Of a stretch of DNA of 6,451 bases, positions 1 to 6,451 are shown in pieces. The notes beneath the pieces are model-generated. The model made no database searches, had not been told where the DNA came from, and saw only the letters and a program-made list of their open reading frames with translations. Origin of the DNA: Candidatus Odyssella thessalonicensis (GTDB lineage: Bacteria; Pseudomonadota; Alphaproteobacteria; Bin65); assembly GCA_005240015.1 (NCBI GenBank), contig SBBV01000405.1:1-6451 (forward strand), given 5' to 3'. The translations under genes and the position numbers were made by a program. Positions within the stretch are counted from its first letter, which is position 1, and each line of letters starts with the position of its first letter.

Positions 1-1056
1 CACCATCGGCAGCGTGCGGTATTCGGGATGCAGCGGGAACGCGACCTTCCAGTCGATCGCCATCTTGTAGGTCGGCGATTTCTTCGCCGCCTCGAGCCAC
101 GCTTCCGGCACTCCGTCTTTCCGCGCTTGTTCGATCACCTTCGGATCGTTGGGATCGAGAAACAGAGAGAGCTGCGCCGGATAGAGCTTGGTCTCGTCCT
201 CGACGCTGGCGACCTCTTCGATTCGGTCCGCGTCATAGAGCAGGACACCGAGATAGCGGATGCGGCCGACGCAGGTTTCCGAGCACACGGTGGGCTCGCC
301 CACCTCGATGCGCGGATAGCAAAAGGTGCACTTCTCGGCTTTGCCGCTCTGCCAGTTGTAATAGATCTTCTTGTAGGGGCAGGCGGAAACGCACATGCGC
401 CAGCCGCGGCACTTGTCCTGGTCGATCAGGACGATGCCGTCTTCCTCGCGCTTGTAGATCGAGCCCGACGGGCACGAGGCGACGCAGGCCGGGTTGAGGC
501 AGTGCTCGCAGAGGCGCGGCAGGTAGAACATGAAAGTGTTCTCGAACTGCCCGTAGATTTCCTTCTGCAGGTGGTCGAAGTTCTTGTCCTTCGCGCGCTT
601 CGCGAATTCGGTGCCGAGGATCTCTTCCCAGTTCGGGCCCCAGACGATCTTCTCCATGCGCTGGCCGGTGACGAGCGAGCGCGGCCGCGCCGTTGGCATG
701 GTCTGGCTCTCGGGCGCCGTCTGCAGGTGCTCGTAGTCGAAGGTGTAGGGCTCGTAGTAGTCGTCGATCTCGGGCAAATGCGGGTTGGCAAAGATCTGCG
801 CCAGGATGCGCCACTTGCCGCCGAGCTTCGGACGGATCTTGCCGTTCCTGCCGCGGACCCAGCCGCCCTTCCACTTCTCCTGGTTCTCCCACTCCTTGGG
901 ATAGCCGATGCCGGGCTTGGTCTCGACGTTGTTGAACCAGGCGTATTCGATGCCTTCGCGCGAGGTCCAGACGTTCTTGCAAGTGACGGAGCAGGTGTGA
1001 CACCCGATGCACTTGTCGAGGTTCAGCACCATCGCGATTTGAGCGCGGACTTTCAT
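1..1056 (-). CDS. narH: Respiratory nitrate reductase beta subunit NarH (3' part cut off by window edge)
   Basis: This is the electron-transfer subunit of the membrane-bound NarGHI nitrate reductase, carrying electrons from NarI haem b to NarG on the cytoplasmic face. The frame is open from ATG at 1056 to the window edge and gives 352 residues starting MKVRAQIAMVLNLDKCIGCH. As recalled, E. coli NarH is about 512 residues, so roughly the last 160 are missing. All four ferredoxin-type cysteine groups are visible: C16/C19/C22/C26; C183/C186/C191/C195; C216/W219/C222/C226; and C243/C246/C258/C262. Trp219 in the third group (CRGWRMC) replaces a cysteine, which is the family's normal sign of a [3Fe-4S] cluster. 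The other clusters are [4Fe-4S]. The start is supported by a strong Shine-Dalgarno sequence in the 16-nt gap after narG and by the family's usual N-terminus. narJ and narI should follow beyond position 1. Confidence 0.97.
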   Translation of the reverse strand, partial: MKVRAQIAMVLNLDKCIGCHTCSVTCKNVWTSREGIEYAWFNNVETKPGIGYPKEWENQEKWKGGWVRGRNGKIRPKLGGKWRILAQIFANPHLPEIDDYYEPYTFDYEHLQTAPESQTMPTARPRSLVTGQRMEKIVWGPNWEEILGTEFAKRAKDKNFDHLQKEIYGQFENTFMFYLPRLCEHCLNPACVASCPSGSIYKREEDGIVLIDQDKCRGWRMCVSACPYKKIYYNWQSGKAEKCTFCYPRIEVGEPTVCSETCVGRIRYLGVLLYDADRIEEVASVEDETKLYPAQLSLFLDPNDPKVIEQARKDGVPEAWLEAAKKSPTYKMAIDWKVAFPLHPEYRTLPMV

Positions 1057-1072
1057 CGGATCCCTTCCTTGA
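1057..1072 (-). promoter_or_regulatory. narG-narH junction with ribosome binding site for narH
   Basis: The 16-nt gap between the narG stop (TAG) and the narH ATG reads TCAAGGAAGGGATCCG on the minus strand. The purine-rich AAGGAAGG is the Shine-Dalgarno element. The segment AAGGAAGGGATCC matches 11 of 13 positions of AAGGAGGTGATCC, the complement of the conserved bacterial 16S rRNA 3' end, so pairing could be unusually long. The short gap and absence of a terminator imply co-transcription of narG and narH. The exact ribosome contact is inferred. Confidence 0.75.
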
Positions 1073-4000
1073 CTACTCGGCCGCCGCGGCGCGCGGCGCC
1101 GTCAACGGCTCTTCCATCCAGTCGACTTTCGTCATCTTGCGCACGATCACGAACTCGTCGCGGTTCGTGCCGATCGTGCCGTGGTAGTTGAAGCCGTAGC
1201 TCTGCTGCGCGTAGCCGCCGATCATGTGCGTGGGCTTGGGGCAGGTGCGCGTGACCGAGTTGTGGATGCCGCCGCGCGCCTGCGTAAGCTGGCTTCCAGG
1301 CGTATTCACGATCTTCTCTTGCGCGTGATACATGAGCGTCATGCCCTCGTTCACACGCTGGCTCACCACCGCGCGCGCGACGATGGCGCCGTTGGCATTG
1401 AAGAGCTCGATCCAGTCATTGTCCTCGACACCGATCTTCTTGGCGTCGATTTCGCTGAGCCACACCACCGGACCGCCGCGATTGAGCGTGAGCATGATGA
1501 GATTGTCCGAATAGGTGCTGTGGATGCCCCATTTCTGGTGCGGCGTGATGAAGTTGAGCGCGATCTCGGGATTGCCGTTCGATTTCTTGCCAAGCAGCGG
1601 CGTCACGGTCTTGGTGTCGATCGGCGGCTTGTAGAGGCAGAGCGCCTCGCCGAACGCGATCATCCAGGGATGATCCTGGTAGAGCTGCTGGCGGCCGGTG
1701 AGCGTCCGCCACGGGATCAGCTCGTGCACATTGGTGTAGCCCGCGTTGTAGCTCACCTTCTCGGACTCGAGCCCGCTCCAGGTGGGCGACGAGATGATCT
1801 TTCGCGGTTGCGCCTGCAGATCGCGGAAGCGGTGCTTCTCGTCCTCGCGGTGGATCGCGAGATGGGTGTGGTCGCGGCCGGTCTGCTTGGCGAGCGCTTC
1901 CCAGGCCTTCACCGCGACGTGGCCGTTGGTCTCAGGGGCCAGCGTCAGGATCGCCTCGATCGCGTCGAGATCCTCCTCGAGCTTCGGCATGCCTTGCGTG
2001 ACGCCCGGCTCGGTGACCATGAAGTTGAGCTCTTTCAGGAACGCAACTTCCTCCTCGGTCTTCCACGTGATGCCCTTGCCGCCATTGCCGAGCTTGCCGA
2101 GCAGCGGGCCCAGCGCCGCGAACTTCTTGTAAGTGTTGGGGTAGTCGCGCTCGACGACGGTCATCGCCTGCGCCGTCTTTCCGGGCACGAGCTCGCACTC
2201 GCCCTTCTTCCACTCCTTGGGCTGGAACGGCTGCGCTAGCTCGGCCGGCGTGTCGTGCAGGATCGGCGATAGGACGAGGTCTTTCTCGACGCCGAGATGG
2301 CCGACGCACACCTCGGAGAACTTCTTCGCGATGCCGCGGAAGATCGCCCAGTCGCTCCTCGCCTCCCAGGCCGGGTCCACCGCGCGCGAGAGCGGGTGGA
2401 TGAACGGGTGCATGTCGGAGGTGTTGAGGTCGTTCTTTTCGTACCAAGTGGCCGTCGGCAGCACGATGTCGGAGTACATGCACGTCGTCGACATGCGGAA
2501 GTCGAGCGTCACGACGAGATCGAGCTTTCCTTCCGGCGCTGGATCGCGCCACTTCACTTCGAGCGGCTTCTCGCCGCCCTCGGCGCCCAAATCCTTGCCG
2601 AGCAAGCCGTGCTGCGTGCCGAGCAGGTACTTCAGGAAATATTCGTGGCCCTTGCCGCTCGAGCCCAAGAGGTTCGAGCGCCAAACGAAGAGATTGCGCG
2701 GGAAGTTCTTGGGATTGTCGGGATCCTCGCAGCTCATCTTGAGCGCGCCGGACTTCAGCGCGGCCGCGGCGAAGGCGGGCGCTTCCTGGCCCGCGCGCGC
2801 GGCCTCCTTGGTGAGCTGCAGCGGATTGACTTCGATCTGAGGCGCCGAGGGAAGCCAGCCCATGCGCTCGGCGCGCACGTTGAAGTCGATGAGACTGCCC
2901 TGGAGCGTGCCCTTGGCGAGCGGCGAGAGGATCTCGTTGATCTGCACCTTCTCGTAGCGCCATTGGCTCGAATGCGCATAGAAGAACGAGGTCGAGTTCA
3001 TCTGGCGCGGCGGGCGGCTCCAATCGAGCGCGAACGCGATGGGCTGCCAGCCGGTCTGCGGGCGCAGCTTCTCCTGCCCGACATAGTGCGACCAGCCGCC
3101 GCCCGACTGGCCGACGCAGCCGCACATCACCAGTAGGTTGATGATGCCGCGATAGTTCATATCGGCGTGGTACCAGTGGTTCACGGCCGCGCCGAGGATG
3201 ACCATAGACTTGCCGCGGGTCTTGTCGGCTGTGGCCGCGAACTCCCGTGCGACAGCGACCACATCGGCGCGCTTCACGCCCGTGATGCGCTCTTGCCACG
3301 CCGGCGTGTAGGGCACGTCGTCGTCGAACGACTTCGCGCAATCGCCGCCCAAGCCGCGATCGATGCCGTAGTTCGCGAGGAAGAGGTCGAACACCGTGGC
3401 GACCAGCGCCTCGCCATCCTTCAGCGCTACGCGCTTGGCCGGCACGTTCCGCATCAGCACGTCGGCATGATCGGTCGAGTGGAAGTGCTCGTGCGCGATG
3501 CCCCCGAAATAGGGGAAGCCGACCGGGACGATCTCGTCGCTGGAGTCCTTCAGCGAAAGGCGCGGCTTGAACTCCTGCTTGTTCGCGGCGTCGCGGCTCT
3601 CGAGGTTCCACTTGCCCTGCTCGCCCCAGCGAAAGCCGATAGAGCCGGTGGGAATCACGACCTCGCCGGTCGCTTCGTCGACCGCGAGCGTCTTCCAATC
3701 CGGATTGTTGGCCTCGCCCTTGTTGCCGGCGAAGTCCGACGCGCGCAGGAAGCGGTCGGCGACGAAGCGCCCATCCTTCTTCACGAGCCGCACGAGCTGC
3801 GGCATGTCGGAGTAGCGGCGGCAGTAATCCTCGAAATAGGAGCTTTTGCCGGGAGTGGCGTGATACTCCTTCAATATCACGTGGCCCATCGCCATCGCGA
3901 GCGCGGCATCGGTGCCCTGCTTCGGCGCCAGCCAGATGTCGCCGAACTTCGACGCTTCGGAATAATCCGGCGTCACGGTCACGATCTTAGTGCCCTTGTA

Positions 4001-4816
4001 GCGGACTTCAGTCATGAAATGCGCGTCGGGCGTCCGCGTCTGAGGCACGTTCGAGCCCCAGAGCATGATGAACATCGAATTGTACCAGTCCGCGCTCTCT
4101 GGCACGTCGGTCTGCTCGCCCCACGTCTGCGGCGATGAGGGCGGCAGGTCGCAATACCAGTCGTAGAAGCTCATGCAGACGCCGCCGATGAGCGAGAGAT
4201 AGCGCGAGCCGGCGGCGTACGAGACCATCGACATCGCCGGGATCGGCGAGAAGCCGATGACGCGGTCGGGGCCCCAGGTCTTGACCGTGTAGGCGTTGGC
4301 GGCGGCGACGATCTCGTTCGCCTCGTCCCAATCCACGCGCACGAAGCCGCCGAGGCCGCGCACCTGTTTGTACTCGCGCGCCTTCGCCGGATCCTCGACG
4401 ATCGAGGCCCAGGCGTTCACGGGATCGCGGTGCTGCTGCTTCGCGTCGCGCCAGAGCCGCGCGAGGCGGCCGCGCACCATCGGGTATTTCAGGCGCTGCG
4501 CGCTATAGAGGTACCAGGAATAGCTCGCGCCGCGCGCGCATCCGCGCGGCTCGTGGTTCGGCAGATCGGGTCGCGTCCTCGGATAGTCGGTTTGCTGCGT
4601 TTCCCAGGTGACGATGCCGCCCTTGACGTAGATCTTCCACGAGCACGAGCCCGTGCAGTTCGTGCCGTGTGTCGAGCGCACGATGCGGTCGTAGGACCAG
4701 CGATTGCGGTACGCCTGCTCCCAGGTGCGATCCTCGTTCGTGACGACACCATGCCCATCGGCGAAGGTGTCGACGTTCTTCTTGAAGAACAGCAGGCGGT
4801 CGACGAAGTGGCTCAT
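1073..4816 (-). CDS. narG: Respiratory nitrate reductase alpha (catalytic) subunit NarG, complete
   Basis: This subunit reduces nitrate to nitrite at a Mo-bis(molybdopterin guanine dinucleotide) centre, on the cytoplasmic side of the membrane in complex with NarH and NarI. It has 1247 residues, the same length I recall for E. coli NarG. The N-terminal FS0 iron-sulfur site is intact: H50, C54 and C58 (in STHGTNCTGSCSW), then C93 (in EPRGCARGASYSW). The molybdenum ligand is D223 in FYDWYCDLPPSSPQTW. The molybdopterin oxidoreductase core follows to about residue 900, with the dinucleotide-binding domain near 1090-1210. The N-terminus (MSHFVDRLLFFKK) resembles the vestigial Tat-like leader of cytoplasm-facing NarG and lacks a twin-arginine pair, which argues against export. 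ATG at 4816 is preceded by GAGG with a 5-nt spacing and gives the family's usual N-terminus. narK2 lies 22 nt upstream and narH 16 nt downstream. No frameshift or missing ligand was seen. Confidence 0.98.
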   Translation of the reverse strand: MSHFVDRLLFFKKNVDTFADGHGVVTNEDRTWEQAYRNRWSYDRIVRSTHGTNCTGSCSWKIYVKGGIVTWETQQTDYPRTRPDLPNHEPRGCARGASYSWYLYSAQRLKYPMVRGRLARLWRDAKQQHRDPVNAWASIVEDPAKAREYKQVRGLGGFVRVDWDEANEIVAAANAYTVKTWGPDRVIGFSPIPAMSMVSYAAGSRYLSLIGGVCMSFYDWYCDLPPSSPQTWGEQTDVPESADWYNSMFIMLWGSNVPQTRTPDAHFMTEVRYKGTKIVTVTPDYSEASKFGDIWLAPKQGTDAALAMAMGHVILKEYHATPGKSSYFEDYCRRYSDMPQLVRLVKKDGRFVADRFLRASDFAGNKGEANNPDWKTLAVDEATGEVVIPTGSIGFRWGEQGKWNLESRDAANKQEFKPRLSLKDSSDEIVPVGFPYFGGIAHEHFHSTDHADVLMRNVPAKRVALKDGEALVATVFDLFLANYGIDRGLGGDCAKSFDDDVPYTPAWQERITGVKRADVVAVAREFAATADKTRGKSMVILGAAVNHWYHADMNYRGIINLLVMCGCVGQSGGGWSHYVGQEKLRPQTGWQPIAFALDWSRPPRQMNSTSFFYAHSSQWRYEKVQINEILSPLAKGTLQGSLIDFNVRAERMGWLPSAPQIEVNPLQLTKEAARAGQEAPAFAAAALKSGALKMSCEDPDNPKNFPRNLFVWRSNLLGSSGKGHEYFLKYLLGTQHGLLGKDLGAEGGEKPLEVKWRDPAPEGKLDLVVTLDFRMSTTCMYSDIVLPTATWYEKNDLNTSDMHPFIHPLSRAVDPAWEARSDWAIFRGIAKKFSEVCVGHLGVEKDLVLSPILHDTPAELAQPFQPKEWKKGECELVPGKTAQAMTVVERDYPNTYKKFAALGPLLGKLGNGGKGITWKTEEEVAFLKELNFMVTEPGVTQGMPKLEEDLDAIEAILTLAPETNGHVAVKAWEALAKQTGRDHTHLAIHREDEKHRFRDLQAQPRKIISSPTWSGLESEKVSYNAGYTNVHELIPWRTLTGRQQLYQDHPWMIAFGEALCLYKPPIDTKTVTPLLGKKSNGNPEIALNFITPHQKWGIHSTYSDNLIMLTLNRGGPVVWLSEIDAKKIGVEDNDWIELFNANGAIVARAVVSQRVNEGMTLMYHAQEKIVNTPGSQLTQARGGIHNSVTRTCPKPTHMIGGYAQQSYGFNYHGTIGTNRDEFVIVRKMTKVDWMEEPLTAPRAAAAE

Positions 4817-4838
4817 TGGATCCTCGCTTGAGACGTGC
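4817..4838 (-). promoter_or_regulatory. narK2-narG junction with ribosome binding site for narG
   Basis: The 22-nt gap between the narK2 stop (TGA) and the narG ATG contains AAGCGAGGATCCA just before the start. GAGG is the likely Shine-Dalgarno core, 5 nt from the ATG. There is no room for a full promoter and no T-run, so narG most likely depends on transcription from upstream. The preceding hairpin in the narK2 tail may influence this junction. Confidence 0.65.
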
Positions 4839-6203
4839 TCAGCAGGGCGCTTCAGCGCCCTTGCGGGCGTAGAGCGCCCAGTTGATGGCGATGTTTCCGG
4901 CGTAAAAGATCGCAGCCCAGTAGAAGAACGCGACCGGCGTTCCGAAGAACTGCAGCGACAGGCCCATCATCAGGCCCGCGGCGAAGGGGCCGTAGGCGGC
5001 CATCGCGCTGGTCCAGCCGATGACGCTCGATGCCTGGCGCGGCGCGAACAGCATCGGCATCTGCTTGAAGGTCGATGCATTGCCGATGCCGGCGAAGGTG
5101 AAGAGGCCGAGCATGAAGGCGAGGAAGGGCCAGAACTCGCCGACCGACTTCGGCGCCATGAAGAAGGTCGCACCGATCACACAGATCAGCATTCCGATGC
5201 CGGCCAAGTGTGTGACCTTTGCGCCGCCGTATTTGTCGCTGATCGGGCCTGCGATGACGCGCGCGATCGAGCCTACGAGCGGTCCCAAGAACGCGTAAGC
5301 GAGGGGATCGGGCGCGTTCGGGAAGTGGCCGTAGAGTGTTTTGATCAGCAGCGGGAAGGTGGCGGCGAAGCCGGCGAACGACCCGAAGGTCATGATGTAG
5401 AGGGTCGTCATGAAGAAGCCGTGCTTCAGCTTGAAGATGTCGAGCTGCTCCCTGACGTTCGCGCGCACCGGGATGCTCTTCAGCATCACCCAGGCGACGA
5501 TCGCGAAGACCGCGATGAATGGCACGTAGATGAGCGCCGCGTTCTGGATCCACACCGGCTTCTGGCCCGCTTGGGTGGTGAGGATCTGCGAATCGCCGCC
5601 GAACGCGCCGAACAGCGCGAAGCCGATGATCCACGGTGTCACGAACTGCACGATGCTGACGCCGAAATTGCCGATACCGGCCTGTATGGCGAGCGCCGTA
5701 CCCTGCAGGCGCTTCGGGAAGAAGAGGCTGGTCGACGGCATGAACGACGAGAAGTTTCCGCCGCCCAAACCAGCGAGAAACGCGAGCGCCATCAGCACCC
5801 AGTAGGGCGTTGTGGGATCTTGCACTGCAAAGAATAGCCCGACCGCGGGGATCAGCAGCGACAGGGTCGAGAACGCCACGACATTGCGCGTGCCGTAGAG
5901 CGGCACGAGAAAGGTATGGACGATGCGCAGCGTGCCGCCCGCGAGGCCGGGCATGGCGGCGAGCCAGAAGAGCTGCGCGGTTGTGAATTTGAATCCGATC
6001 GCCGGTAGCCGCACGACCAGCGCGCTTATCAGGAACCACACCGCGAAGGCCATGGTGAGGCCTGCGGTGGTGATGCCGAGCGTGCGCCAGGCGAGCGGCC
6101 TGCCTTCGCTGCGCCAGAAGGCTTCGTTCTCCGGCTCCCAGCGCGAGAGCCAAGTCCCCTTGCGCGGCGCAGCGGCGACGGGCGTCTCTATCGTGGTGGC
6201 CAT
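4839..6203 (-). CDS. narK2: NarK2-type nitrate/nitrite transporter (major facilitator superfamily), complete
   Basis: This inner-membrane transporter of the nitrate/nitrite porter family most likely exchanges nitrate for nitrite. The chosen start gives 454 residues and 12 predicted membrane segments, roughly at residues 41-65, 74-95, 101-126, 134-155, 168-190, 220-242, 263-288, 298-320, 330-350, 356-378, 390-415 and 420-446. Two nitrate-signature stretches are visible: one around 145-182 (AGLGGGNFSSFMPSTSLFFP, later GIGNFGVS) and one around 372-402 (GIGNASTFKQMPMLF). R93 (GGTLRIVHTF) and R315 (GSIARVIAGPISDKYGG) correspond to the two substrate-binding arginines known from E. coli NarK. The start at 6203 is preferred because GGAG lies 9 nt upstream and the WEPENEAFW region is typical of the NarK2 N-terminus. 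In-frame ATGs at 6242 and 6263 would add 13 or 20 residues, and the latter would overlap narK1. Transport mode is inferred from family and operon position, not proven. Confidence 0.93.
   Translation of the reverse strand: MATTIETPVAAAPRKGTWLSRWEPENEAFWRSEGRPLAWRTLGITTAGLTMAFAVWFLISALVVRLPAIGFKFTTAQLFWLAAMPGLAGGTLRIVHTFLVPLYGTRNVVAFSTLSLLIPAVGLFFAVQDPTTPYWVLMALAFLAGLGGGNFSSFMPSTSLFFPKRLQGTALAIQAGIGNFGVSIVQFVTPWIIGFALFGAFGGDSQILTTQAGQKPVWIQNAALIYVPFIAVFAIVAWVMLKSIPVRANVREQLDIFKLKHGFFMTTLYIMTFGSFAGFAATFPLLIKTLYGHFPNAPDPLAYAFLGPLVGSIARVIAGPISDKYGGAKVTHLAGIGMLICVIGATFFMAPKSVGEFWPFLAFMLGLFTFAGIGNASTFKQMPMLFAPRQASSVIGWTSAMAAYGPFAAGLMMGLSLQFFGTPVAFFYWAAIFYAGNIAINWALYARKGAEAPC
4844..4861 (-). other. 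Perfect hairpin in the last codons of narK2
   Basis: On the minus strand, AGGGCGC - TGAA - GCGCCCT forms a perfect 7-bp, GC-dominated stem with a four-base loop. It lies within the last codons of narK2, ending just before the terminal Cys and stop codons and 27 nt before the narG ATG. No T-run follows, so it is not a standard intrinsic terminator. It could be an mRNA processing or stability element between transporter and enzyme messages, or simply a by-product of GC-rich coding. The structure is seen; any function is inference. Confidence 0.4.
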
Positions 6204-6234
6204 TGTCGTTGTCTCCAGCGGATCCGTTGTGCGC
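6204..6234 (-). promoter_or_regulatory. narK1-narK2 junction with ribosome binding site for narK2
   Basis: The 31-nt gap between the narK1 stop (TGA) and the chosen narK2 ATG contains GGATCCGCTGGAGACAACGACA. GGAG, 9 nt before the ATG, is the Shine-Dalgarno element that decides the start. No promoter or terminator fits here, so the two transporter genes are probably co-transcribed. Confidence 0.7.
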
Positions 6235-6451
6235 TCAGCCATGGGCGGGCTGCGGCACGCCAAGCGGCCGCTTCGAGGTTTCGTGCGTACCGGGAACGGG
6301 CGCGGGCTTGCCGAGCACTTCGAGCTCGGGCAGATCGCGCGGGCCGGCGAGCGCGGGCGCCTGCTTCTTCTCCATGCGCAGGATCGCGAAGTGCATCCAG
6401 GTGAGTGCCATCGCGACGAGCAGGAAGAGCAGCATGAAGCAGCTCGTCCAC
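6235..6451 (-). CDS. narK1: NarK1-type nitrate transporter, C-terminal end only (5' part cut off by window edge)
   Basis: The last 71 codons and stop of a gene entering from the right edge are visible. The fragment begins WTSCFMLLFLLVAMALTWMH, which is a final transmembrane helix (about fragment residues 4-24). A hydrophilic, proline-rich tail of about 47 residues follows (RMEKKQAPALAGPRDLPELE and onward) and ends in PQPAHG. The WMHFAILRMEKKQAP segment resembles the end of NarK1-type porters, which are thought to be nitrate/proton symporters. Position directly upstream of narK2-narG-narH supports this. The ATG at 6433-6435 is internal, because the frame stays open to the window edge. The identification rests on a short fragment plus context, so another membrane transporter is possible but unlikely. 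Confidence 0.75.
   Translation of the reverse strand, partial: WTSCFMLLFLLVAMALTWMHFAILRMEKKQAPALAGPRDLPELEVLGKPAPVPGTHETSKRPLGVPQPAHG

Noticed and set aside
391..399. NarH Trp219 where a ferredoxin-type motif would have cysteine
   Set aside because: This tryptophan is the normal NarH residue that gives the [3Fe-4S] cluster, so it is not a mutation.
28..1191. A 387-codon open frame on the plus strand opposite narH
   Set aside because: It lies antisense to a clearly real narH with all its cluster cysteines. Its translation is an Arg/Leu/Ala-rich, low-complexity product typical of antisense frames in GC-rich genes.
1932..3698. A 588-codon minus-strand frame overlapping narG out of frame (and a 433-codon one at 4852-6153 over narK2)
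   Set aside because: They are shifted-frame shadows of narG and narK2, with Arg/Ala-rich translations and no family features. The main frames are unbroken, so these do not indicate frameshifts.
1181..4138. Several long plus-strand open frames opposite narG (about 1181-2239, 2297-3136, 3167-4138)
   Set aside because: They are antisense to a full-length, conserved NarG and have no recognisable domain or convincing start context. Long antisense frames are expected at this GC content.
4844..4861. The narK2-end hairpin as an intrinsic terminator
   Set aside because: No T-run follows on the minus strand and narG starts 27 nt later, so termination here is not supported.
4882..4895. A partial FNR-like palindrome (TTGAT-N4-ATGTT) upstream of narG
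   Set aside because: Only 7 of 10 consensus positions match, it lies inside conserved narK2 coding sequence, and no clear -10/-35 accompanies it.
4704..5837. A 377-codon plus-strand open frame opposite narK2
   Set aside because: It is antisense to an intact 12-helix transporter. The translation is Glu/Arg/His-rich, as expected when hydrophobic codons are read backwards.
6204..6263. narK2 starting at 6263 or 6242
   Set aside because: Starting at 6263 overlaps the narK1 end, the added residues do not look like a NarK2 N-terminus, and the best ribosome binding site serves the ATG at 6203.

Overview
This window is a stretch of a respiratory nitrate reductase operon, read entirely on the minus strand. 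In transcription order, from high to low coordinates, it holds the 3' end of a first nitrate transporter gene (narK1), a complete second transporter gene (narK2), a complete narG (catalytic subunit) and the first 352 codons of narH (iron-sulfur subunit). The genes are packed with gaps of 31, 22 and 16 nt, each carrying a ribosome binding site, so they very probably form one polycistronic unit. The order narK1-narK2-narG-narH is the classic arrangement of denitrifying proteobacteria such as Pseudomonas. The rest of narH, then narJ and narI, are expected beyond the left edge, and the operon promoter beyond the right edge.

The DNA is GC-rich, with strong G/C preference at third codon positions. 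NarG and NarH are of the membrane-bound type and very close to the Escherichia coli NarG/NarH family. This suggests a facultatively anaerobic, nitrate-respiring or denitrifying proteobacterium. An alpha- or betaproteobacterium is my guess, but the sequence alone does not settle the class.

The genes work together as follows. NarK1 (probable nitrate/proton symporter) and NarK2 (probable nitrate/nitrite antiporter) bring nitrate into the cytoplasm and export nitrite. NarG reduces nitrate at a Mo-bisMGD centre. NarH passes electrons to NarG through one [3Fe-4S] and three [4Fe-4S] clusters, from the quinol-oxidising haem b subunit NarI (not in the window). NarJ (not in the window) would be the assembly chaperone.

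All diagnostic metal ligands are present in NarG and in the part of NarH seen here. No frameshift, insertion, mobile element, RNA gene or CRISPR array is visible, and no stretch above 31 nt lacks a gene. I looked for an undescribed system and found none. The points worth a second look are small: a perfect 7-bp hairpin in the last codons of narK2, GGATCC in all three gene junctions, and the unfused but closely spaced narK1/narK2 pair.
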